A DNA stretch of 64,000 nt, from positions 3,265,541 through 3,329,540 of the forward strand of contig NC_016943.1 of the NCBI RefSeq assembly GCF_000284015.1, given 5' to 3'. Under the pieces are notes generated by a model. That model worked only from the letters and a program-made list of their open reading frames with translations, was not told the DNA's origin and searched no databases. Numbering within the stretch: position 1 is the first letter of the stretch; every line of letters starts with the position of its first letter. A program made the position numbers and the translations under genes. This document shows, in pieces, positions 1-7,700 of this stretch. Source of the DNA: Blastococcus saxobsidens DD2. Lineage in GTDB: Bacteria; Actinomycetota; Actinomycetes; Mycobacteriales; Geodermatophilaceae.

Positions 1-427
1 CCTCGTCCAGCTCGCGGACGACGGCGCCGTCGCTGGTGATCCGCTCGTCGACCTCGACGGTGTTCTCGAGCGCGGCCAGCGGCTCGGGCTTGGGCCAGAT
101 GATCCAGCCGGCCAGCCCGCCGGGGACGAACGAGCGGGCGATCTGCAGGACCTGCCGGAAGCCCCTGGTGGTGACCAGGCCGACCGTGGCGCCCTTCCCC
201 TCGAGGATGGCGTTGGTCGCCACCGTGGTGCCGTGCAGCACCTGGGCGACCTCCGAGAGCTCGATGCCCGCCTCGGCGCACACCTTGCCGATGCCGTTCA
301 GGACTCCGACGGCCTGGTCGGCGGGGGTCGAGGCGGTCTTCGCCCGCCAGGTGTTCCCGCTCCCCTCCTCCACCAGCAGGACGTCGGTGAACGTGCCTCC
401 GACGTCGACTCCGAGCCGGTAACTCAT
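1..427 (-). CDS. hydantoinase/oxoprolinase family protein, N-terminal fragment
   Basis: The 5' part (142 codons) of a gene that runs off the left edge. The product starts MSYRLGVDVGGTFTDV, the glycine-rich phosphate-binding loop (GVDVGGTFTD) typical of the HyuA/5-oxoprolinase N-terminal domain, followed by LHGTTVATNAILE, a second conserved family motif. Members are ATP-dependent amidohydrolases or ketone/acetone carboxylase subunits; the subfamily cannot be set from this piece. The ATG overlaps the stop of the upstream GntR gene in an ATGA arrangement, so the two are translationally coupled and the regulator probably controls this gene. The catalytic partner (HyuB-like) would lie outside the window. 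Confidence 0.85.
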   Translation of the reverse strand, partial: MSYRLGVDVGGTFTDVLLVEEGSGNTWRAKTASTPADQAVGVLNGIGKVCAEAGIELSEVAQVLHGTTVATNAILEGKGATVGLVTTRGFRQVLQIARSFVPGGLAGWIIWPKPEPLAALENTVEVDERITSDGAVVRELDE

Positions 428-1134
428 GAGGCCTCCTCATCGCTGGCGTGCTGCGCGGTCGCGGTCTGTGCGGTCGTGATCTGTGCCGTGGCGGCCCGGA
501 CCATGACGGCCCGGGCGTTGGAGATGTGCGCGGTCATCACCGCGCGGGCCCATTCGGGGTCGCGGGCGCGCACGGCGGCCACCATCTCCAGGTGGTGGGC
601 CAGGCTGCGGCGCAGCGACTCCGGGTCGTAGGCGTGGAAGTTGCGCCGCACGATCGGCGGGTGGATGGCCGCGGCCAGTGCGGTGGCCAGGGTGGGGTGG
701 CCGGCCAGGACGACCAGCCGGTCGTGGAACGCGCGGTTGAGCGGCACGAGGGCGTCGAGGTCCTGGCCGGGACCCGGGCTGCCCACCTCGACCATGCGGT
801 GCGCGAGGTCGTCGAGCTCGGCGACGTCGTCGGCGGTCGCGTTCGGGACCGCGAAGGCGGTCAGCTGCGGCTCCAGCGAGATCCGGAGGTCGAAGACCCC
901 CTCCAGCTCGGCGACCGTCCAGGTGGCGACGCGGGCGCCGCGGTTGGGGCTGATGTCGACCAGTCCCTCCGCCGCGAGCCGGCTGAGCGCCTCGCGGACC
1001 GGCGTGCGGCTGACCCCGAGCCGGGCGGCGAGCTCCACCTCGCCGAGCCGGGCGCCCGCGCCGAGGGCGCCGGCCAGGATCAGCTCGCGCAGCTCGTGCA
1101 GCGCCCGCTCGGCGGCCGTCGTCGATCGTGGCAC
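424..1134 (-). CDS. GntR family transcriptional regulator (FCD subfamily)
   Basis: 236 residues. N-terminal winged helix (about 8-75) with the family recognition segment LGVSRTPVREALSRLAAEGLV, then an all-helical FCD ligand domain (about 85-215) containing FHDRL and HHLEM segments whose histidines and an upstream Asp usually bind a metal and a carboxylate effector. The GTG start is chosen because GAGGGG lies eight bases upstream. It is the first gene of an operon with the hydantoinase fragment (ATGA overlap) and faces the isocitrate lyase-family gene across about 100 bp holding a pair of inverted TTGTRTGCA motifs. Probable ligand-responsive repressor of both flanking units; the effector is unknown. 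Confidence 0.9.
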   Translation of the reverse strand: MPRSTTAAERALHELRELILAGALGAGARLGEVELAARLGVSRTPVREALSRLAAEGLVDISPNRGARVATWTVAELEGVFDLRISLEPQLTAFAVPNATADDVAELDDLAHRMVEVGSPGPGQDLDALVPLNRAFHDRLVVLAGHPTLATALAAAIHPPIVRRNFHAYDPESLRRSLAHHLEMVAAVRARDPEWARAVMTAHISNARAVMVRAATAQITTAQTATAQHASDEEAS

Positions 1135-1153
1135 CCGTCACACCCCTCGGAGA

Positions 1154-1226
1154 TTGTGTGCAAACCTAGGGGGGTGGGGTGACGGGGGCAACGTTTCCGG
1201 CGTAATTTTCAGCTGACTGCATACAA
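1154..1226. promoter_or_regulatory. paired GntR/FCD-type operator candidates
   Basis: TTGTGTGCA at 1154-1162 and its near inverted copy TGCATACAA at 1218-1226 (reverse complement TTGTATGCA) flank the divergent promoter region between the GntR gene and the isocitrate lyase-family gene. Both resemble the TTGTATACAA-like sites used by many FCD regulators. The spacing and symmetry would allow one dimer at each promoter. Binding is inferred, not shown. Confidence 0.45.
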
Positions 1227-1238
1227 GAGGGGGCCGAC

Positions 1239-2135
1239 GTGGCGGATCTGCTGGGCAACGGACGCACAACGAGGGCTCGGCTGCGCGAGCTCGTGGAGGG
1301 TCCGGAGCCGCTGCTCGCCCCCGGTGCCTACGACGCGCTGAGCGCCCGGTTGATCGAGCAGGCCGGTTTCGACGCCGTCTACATGACCGGCTTCGGGACG
1401 ACGGCGTCGCTGATCGGCCGCCCCGACGTCGGGCTGCTGACCGGGACCGAGATGGTGGACAACGCCCGACGGATCGTGGCCGCCGTCGACGTGCCGGTGA
1501 TCGCCGACGCGGACACCGGCTACGGCAACGCGATCAACGTCGTCCGCACGGTGCAGCTGTACGAGCAGGCCGGCGTCGCCGGGATCCAGCTCGAGGACCA
1601 GGTGATGCCCAAGAAGTGCGGGCACATGAGCGGCAAGCTGCTGATCGGCGCCGACGAGATGGTCGGCAAGATCCGGGCGGCGGTCGAGGCGCGGCGCGAC
1701 CCGGACCTGCTGATCATCGCCCGCACCGACGCCGTCGCCGTGACCGGGACCGACGACGCCATCGCCCGGGCGCGCGCGTTCGCCGACGCCGGGGCGGACG
1801 TGCTCTTCGTCGAGGCGCCGACCTCGGACGCGGACATCGAGCGGGTGGCCGCCGAGCTGCGGGACGTGGCTCCGCTGGTCTTCAACTGGGCCGAGGGCGG
1901 CAAGACGCCCCCGATGCCGCTCGAGCGGATCAGCGAGCTCGGGTTCTCGCTGGTGATCTACCCGATCGGCACGCTGCTCGCGGCCACCGCCGGCATCCGC
2001 ACGCTGCTGGCCGCGCTGAAGCGCGACGGGGTGCCCACGGCGGCCCTCGACGCGGTGCCGACCTTCGAGGAGTTCACCGACCTGATCGGCCTGCCCGAGG
2101 TGCAGGCGCTGGAGCAGCGCTTCTCGGGCGCCTGA
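1239..2135 (+). CDS. isocitrate lyase/PEP mutase family protein
   Basis: 298 residues from a GTG. A (beta/alpha)8 enzyme of the isocitrate lyase/phosphoenolpyruvate mutase superfamily: DADTGYGN (metal/substrate loop), IQLEDQ, the catalytic-loop motif KKCGH and IARTDA are all present and in family order. The length fits 2-methylisocitrate lyase, oxaloacetate decarboxylase or carboxyvinyl-carboxyphosphonate phosphorylmutase-like members rather than the longer glyoxylate-cycle isocitrate lyase. Presence of the KKCGH cysteine favours a lyase that splits a C-C bond in a 2-hydroxy or 2-oxo diacid. It is divergent from the GntR gene and probably regulated by it. The exact substrate is not determinable. 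Confidence 0.88.
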   Translation: MADLLGNGRTTRARLRELVEGPEPLLAPGAYDALSARLIEQAGFDAVYMTGFGTTASLIGRPDVGLLTGTEMVDNARRIVAAVDVPVIADADTGYGNAINVVRTVQLYEQAGVAGIQLEDQVMPKKCGHMSGKLLIGADEMVGKIRAAVEARRDPDLLIIARTDAVAVTGTDDAIARARAFADAGADVLFVEAPTSDADIERVAAELRDVAPLVFNWAEGGKTPPMPLERISELGFSLVIYPIGTLLAATAGIRTLLAALKRDGVPTAALDAVPTFEEFTDLIGLPEVQALEQRFSGA

Positions 2136-2222
2136 CCGTCCGCCGCTTCGCCGCCGTGGCCGGCGGTTGCGCCCACGCCCCGCTCCCGACAGGGGAAGGG
2201 GGTGCCGGCGCACCCGCTCGGA

Positions 2223-3014
2223 TCAGCGGCCGGTCCAGCGCGGCGGCCGCTTCTCCAGCCGGGCGGCGATGCCCTCCTTGCGGTCCTCGCTCAGGTAGGG
2301 GTTGGGCCCGACGTCGAGCCGCAGCCCCTGCCAGAGCGGCAGCTCCAGCGCCTTGGTCGCGGTCTCCTTCATCCGGCGCACCGAGATCGGTGCGTTGGCC
2401 GCGATCCGGTCGGCGAGGTCCAGGGCGGTCGGCAGCACCTGCTCCGGCTCGACCAGCCGGTTGACCAGCCCCCACCGCTGGGCCTCGGTCGCGTCGATCG
2501 GATCGCCGGTGAACAACAGCTCGAGCGCGATCCCGACCGGGATCCGTTTGGGCAGCACGACCGAGCCGAAATTGGCGCCCATGCCGATCGCGGCCTCGGG
2601 GAGGGCGAAGCTGACCGCCGGGGACGCGATCCGCAGATCGCAGGCCAGGGCCAGCTCGAAACCGCCCGCGACCGCCGGGCCGTTGAGCGCGGCGATCACC
2701 GGCACCGGCGTCTCGGTGACCACCTCGAAGACCGCCCGGGCCGGCCGGTTCATCGGCGGGCGGAACCGCTCCCCGCGCTCGTCGGCCGCCCGGATCTCCT
2801 TGAGGTCGAGCCCGGCGCAGAACGCCGGCCCGGTGCCGGTGAGCACCACCGCGCGGACGCCGTCCTCGACCACCCGCAGGAACTGCTCCACCAGATCGGC
2901 CTGCAGCTCGGTGGAGAGCGCATTGCGCCGCTCGGGCCGGTCGAGGGTCAGCACCCGGACGTGCTCCCGGTCCTCGGCGAGCAGTCCGGACTCGTGGCGG
3001 TAGGCATCGCTCAT
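2223..3014 (-). CDS. enoyl-CoA hydratase/isomerase family protein
   Basis: 263-residue crotonase. The oxyanion-hole segments are visible (FCAGLDLKEI; ALNGPAVAGGFELALACDLRIAS), and both canonical acid/base positions carry Glu: FALPEAAIGM and GIALELLFTG. A GGAGG eight bases before the ATG supports the start. Such enzymes add water to trans-2-enoyl-CoA or isomerise it in the cytoplasm. The fatty acid permease gene lies upstream on the same strand (100 bp gap), suggesting fatty or short-chain acid catabolism. It converges on the isocitrate lyase-family gene. Confidence 0.9.
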   Translation of the reverse strand: MSDAYRHESGLLAEDREHVRVLTLDRPERRNALSTELQADLVEQFLRVVEDGVRAVVLTGTGPAFCAGLDLKEIRAADERGERFRPPMNRPARAVFEVVTETPVPVIAALNGPAVAGGFELALACDLRIASPAVSFALPEAAIGMGANFGSVVLPKRIPVGIALELLFTGDPIDATEAQRWGLVNRLVEPEQVLPTALDLADRIAANAPISVRRMKETATKALELPLWQGLRLDVGPNPYLSEDRKEGIAARLEKRPPRWTGR

Positions 3015-3114
3015 CCGTGCAACCTCCGCCGGCGCCGGCCGGTCGGCAACCCGGCTGCCCTCGAGGAGCAGCGCCCGAGCTCCGTCGACGGTCTTCGGTC
3101 GTCTCTCCGCGACG

Positions 3115-4512
3115 CTATCCGGCGCCCACGACGAGCAGCGTGCCAGCGAAGATGATGCCGCTGACGAACAGCGTGATGATCGTGTAGCCGAGGATGTCGC
3201 GGACGCCGAGGCGGGCGACGGCGAGCAGCGGCAGGGTCCAGAACGGCTGGATCATGTTCGTCCACTGGTCGCCGTAGGAGATGGCCATGATGATCGGCGC
3301 CGCGTCCACGCCCAGGGTCTCGGCGCTGCCCATGAAGATCGGCGCCTGCACCGCGAACTGACCACCGCCGGACGGCACGAACATGTTCAGCAGCCCGGCG
3401 GCCAGGAACGCGAAGAGGCCGAGCGTCTGCGGGGTGGCGACGTTCGCGAAGAACTCGCTCACGACCGCGGCGAGCCCGGTCGCCGTGGTCATGCCGAGGA
3501 TGCCGGCGTAGAGCGGGTACTGGATGAGCACCTCGCCGACGGTGCGGCCGGCGTCCACGACCAGCGTGGCCAGCTCCCGGGGCGAGCGGACGATCAGCAG
3601 GATGGCCGCGAGGAAGGTCCAGTTGACGATGTCCAGGGTGAGGTTGAACCCCTCCTGGGCGAAGTAGACGACGAGGTAGACGACCAGGGCGATCCCGATG
3701 GCGAGGGTGAGGGCGCGCGCGCCGTCGACCCGGTCGGCGAACGTCGTCGGCGCGGGGGCGGTCTCGTCGACCCCGGCCGGCACCGCGGCGCCGCCCGCTG
3801 CCGGGTCGGTGCTCTCGCCCTCCTCGTCGTCGGCCTCCATGGCGTGTGCGGGCAGCTCGACGACCCGGTCGTCCCTGCCCGGCGCCAGCAGGACCATCGC
3901 GCCGGCGACGGCGGTCAGGGTGAGGACGGTGGCGATCATGTTCCAGCTCGAGAACGTCGTCTCGGTCACCGGGACCACGCCGAACTCCTCGGCGAAGAAG
4001 CTGCCCTCGGTGGCGGCGGCCAGCGGGCCGGAGCCGGAGTAGCCCATGTGCCAGATGACGAAGCCGGAGTAGGCCGAGGCCACGAGCAGCGGGTAGTGCA
4101 CCTTCATGCCACGGCGCCGGGCGCTGCGGCCGACCTCGATGGCCAGGATGCCGCCGACGATGAGGCCGAGCCCCCAGCTGATCAGCGAGGCGATGCCGGC
4201 GATGACGGTCACGAAGGCGTAGGCGGCCTTCGGCGACTTCGGCACCGCCGCCACCCGCACCAGGAACCGGTGGACCGGCGGGGTGTGGGCGAGGGTGTAG
4301 CCGAACAGCAGCACCAGCGCGATCTGGGTCATGAAGGCGAGCAGCCCGCTCAGCCCGTCGCCCCACGCGCGGACGACGTCGACGGGCCCCGAATCGGTGA
4401 GGACGAGCGCCAGCCCGCCGACGACGAATGTCAGGATCGCCGCGAAGACGAGCGAGCCGGGCATGTACCGCTCGACGAGGGTGACCATGGGACGGGAGAT
4501 CGCACGCAGCAT
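3115..4512 (-). CDS. short-chain fatty acid transporter, AtoE-like
   Basis: 465 residues from the chosen ATG, a polytopic membrane protein with roughly ten to twelve hydrophobic segments. The N-terminus (MLRAISRPMVTLVERYMPG) and later segments such as MFVPSGGGQFAVQ and MGSAETLG match the AtoE/short-chain fatty acid:H+ symporter family (TIGR00366-like). A longer in-frame reading to 4698 exists, but its first 62 residues are Ala/Pro/Arg-rich and unlike the family, and GGAGG sits nine bases before the ATG at 4512. Substrates of the family are acetoacetate and short carboxylates. It is divergent from the large helicase gene and upstream of a crotonase gene. Confidence 0.87.
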   Translation of the reverse strand: MLRAISRPMVTLVERYMPGSLVFAAILTFVVGGLALVLTDSGPVDVVRAWGDGLSGLLAFMTQIALVLLFGYTLAHTPPVHRFLVRVAAVPKSPKAAYAFVTVIAGIASLISWGLGLIVGGILAIEVGRSARRRGMKVHYPLLVASAYSGFVIWHMGYSGSGPLAAATEGSFFAEEFGVVPVTETTFSSWNMIATVLTLTAVAGAMVLLAPGRDDRVVELPAHAMEADDEEGESTDPAAGGAAVPAGVDETAPAPTTFADRVDGARALTLAIGIALVVYLVVYFAQEGFNLTLDIVNWTFLAAILLIVRSPRELATLVVDAGRTVGEVLIQYPLYAGILGMTTATGLAAVVSEFFANVATPQTLGLFAFLAAGLLNMFVPSGGGQFAVQAPIFMGSAETLGVDAAPIIMAISYGDQWTNMIQPFWTLPLLAVARLGVRDILGYTIITLFVSGIIFAGTLLVVGAG

Positions 4513-4767
4513 TTCGAACCGCCTCCGGCGCCGACGCAGGGAGATGCGGACGAACATGCTGCAGGTCGCGGAGCCCGGCAACCGGAGGCCGGAGGGGGCG
4601 GGTGCCTGCGCGCCGTCGGCCCGCCCATCGACAGCTCCCGGCGGTCCCGAACCCTCGTGCACGGCAGAGCTGTGATCCCCGGCAACGATCGACCGCACCC
4701 GTCACATCCGCCCCACCCGTCGGGGACCATGGGCGGACCAGTCCGTCCGACCCGGTAGACAGGTGAC

Positions 4768-7700
4768 ATGGAGACCACCGCCGACATCGAGCTCGGTGAT
4801 GTCGTCGCGCCGTCGAGGGCGGTCTCCATCGAGCTCACCGCCACCCCGGTGCTCAGCTACGCCCTGGCGCACAACCGGCTGCCGGTCGTCTCCCGCCTGG
4901 CACTGACCGCCGACCGGACCCTGCGGGGCGCCACGGTCCGGCTGTCCGTGCGCGACGCGGAGGGGTCGATCGCCCAGCCGGTCGAGCTGCTCGCCGACGT
5001 CGACGCCGGCCGCACCACCGTGCTCACCGGCATCGGGCTGGTCATGGACCCGGCGGCGATGCTGCACGTCGAGGAGCAGCGCCCCGGCGTCGTCGACGTC
5101 GAGGTGCAGCTCGACGGCGAGCTGCTGGGCGAGGCCACCGCGCCGGTGCAGGTGCTCGCCGCCAGCCAGTGGCTGGCCACTCCCCTGCCGCTGGCGCTCG
5201 AGATGCTCGCCGCCCACGTGCTGCCCAACCACCCGGCGGTCACCGGCCTGGTGGCCGAGGCCGCCGAGCTCCTGGAGCAGCGGACCGGCAGCGGCGCGAT
5301 GGTCGGCTACGCGGCCACCGCCGAGCGGGTCGACGAGGTGGTGCACGCCCTCGCCGAGGCCCTGCGGCGCCGCGGCGTCCGGCACTCGGAGCCCCCGGCC
5401 AGCTGGGCGGACCTCGGGCAGCAGGTGCGCTCCCCCGGCGACGTCCTGACCTGGCGGGTGGGCACGCCGCTGGACACCGTGGTCCTCCTGGCCGCCGCGT
5501 GCGAACAGGCCGGGATCCGGCCGCTGCTGTGGCTGGCGGACGGGATCGGCGGGAGGGTCGGGGGAGCTCATGCGTTCCTCGGCTACTGGCGGGAGGAGCG
5601 CAGCTCGGAGAGCGCCGCCACCACCGACGCCGCCCCACTGGTGAACCTGGTCGACCTCGGGCTCATCGGCCTGGTCGAGACCACGCTGCTCACCGGCTCC
5701 GCCGACCCCGAGCAGGACCTGCACCGCGCCGCCTACGACGGCTGGCTGACCGGCGAGCTCGACCGCGTCCTCGGCGTCACCGACGTCCACCGGGCCCGGC
5801 GCGACGGCATCCTGCCGCTGCCCGCCCGCGCCCGGACGCCGGAGGGGCTGCTGCAGGTCGTGGAGTACCGGCCGGCCGAGCACGGCGCACCGGCGTTCCC
5901 GATTCGGACGACCGCGGTGCACCCCAGCAGCCGCCCGGAGGCGCCGGCCCGGGTGCAGCAGTGGAAGAACGCCCTGCTCGACCTGAGCCTGCGGAACCGG
6001 CTGATCAACTACACCGAGCGCGCCGGCCTGCCGCTCACGGTGCCCGGCACCGCGCTGCCGATCCTGGACAACTTCATCCACGACGGCACCCCGGTCACCC
6101 TGCTGCCCGGGGACCAGCTGGCCGCCGTCCAGGAGGAGCGCGGCCTCACCGGGGCCGCGGAGCTCCCCGCCGAGCAGCTGACCGAGCTGCTGGTCGAGCG
6201 GCGCGAGGTGCACGCCGACGTCACCTCCGGGGGGTACCTCCCCCGGCTGCGCAACCTCGCCTACCGCGCCAAGACGGTGCAGGAGGAGACCGGCGCCAAC
6301 AACCTGTACCTGGCGCTGGGCTCGCTGGTGTGGGAGCTCGACGGGCGGCCGCTGCGCTCGCCGCTGCTGCTGGTGCCCGTCGTCCTGGCGCCGGTGGGGC
6401 GCACCGGCTCCTACCGGCTGTCGCTGGACGAGTCGGGGTCGAGCACCCCGAACTACTGCCTGCTGGAGAAGCTGCGCCAGGTGCACGGCCTGGTCGTCCC
6501 GACGCTGACCGACGCGGCCGAGAGCACCCTGGAACTCGACCGGGCCCTGGAGGCCATGCGGGTCGCGCTGGTCGGGCACGGCCTGCCCTACCGGGTGGAG
6601 GCGACGGCGGACCTGGCGATCCTGCAGTTCGCCAAGTACCGGCTGTGGAAGGACCTGGACGAGCACTGGTCCGAGTTCGCCCAGAACCCGCTGGTGCACC
6701 ACCTCGTGCACGAGCCGACCGAGCCGTTCCTCGACCCGGCCCGCGACTCGGGCGCCTCCGTGGACCTCGACGACCTGGCCGGCCGGCTGCCCGCCCCTGC
6801 CGACGCCTCCCAGCTGCGGGCGGTCGCCGAGGCGAGCGCCGGCCGCACCTTCGTGCTGGAGGGCCCACCCGGGACCGGCAAGTCGCAGACCATCACGAAC
6901 CTGCTCGCCCGCGCGGTCGCCGACGGCAAGCGGGTGCTGTTCGTCGCCGAGAAGCGGGCCGCCCTGGACGTCGTGGCGCGGCGCCTGGACGCCGTCGGCA
7001 TGGGCATGTTCGCCCTCGACCTGCACGACAAGGGCTCCCGCGCCTCGATGGTGCGCGCGCAGATCCGGGTGGCGCTGGAGCACGCGGTCGCCGTCGACGA
7101 GCAGGGCCTGGCGGCGGAGTCGGAGACGCTGCGCTCGGCCCGCCGTCAGCTGGCCCGCTACGCCGACCGGCTGCACACCGGGAACGCCGCCGGGCTGTCG
7201 CTGTACACCGCGCGGACGGCGGAGCTGACCGCCGGGACCGACGTCGAGCCGCTGCCGGTGCCGCTGCCCTTCGTCGCCAACGCGCCCGCCGAGGTGCTGA
7301 CCGCGGTGCGCCGGGCGCTCGCCCTGCTGCCCGACATCGCCGACCTCACCCGCCCGTCGCCGCGGCACCCGTGGGCGTTCGTCGACTCCCCCGAGGTCGA
7401 CCTGCCGGCGGCCCGGGAGGCCGCCGGCGAAGTGGACGCCGCGGTGCGCGAGGTCGGGACCTTCGCCGCGCTCGGCGGCGTTCTGCGGCACGCCCGCACG
7501 CCGGAGGACCTCGACTCGCTGGTGCACCTGCTGTCCGGTCCCCCGGTGGGCCTCGACGTGCTGGACGAGACGTTCAGCGGCCGGTGGACGACGGCGACCG
7601 GCGCGGTCCTCGGCGAGGTGGCGGCGTTCGCCGCCTTCCGCCACCCGGGGCTCGACCTCGCCTCCCCCGAGGTGCTCGGCCTGCCGCTGGCCGAGATCTA

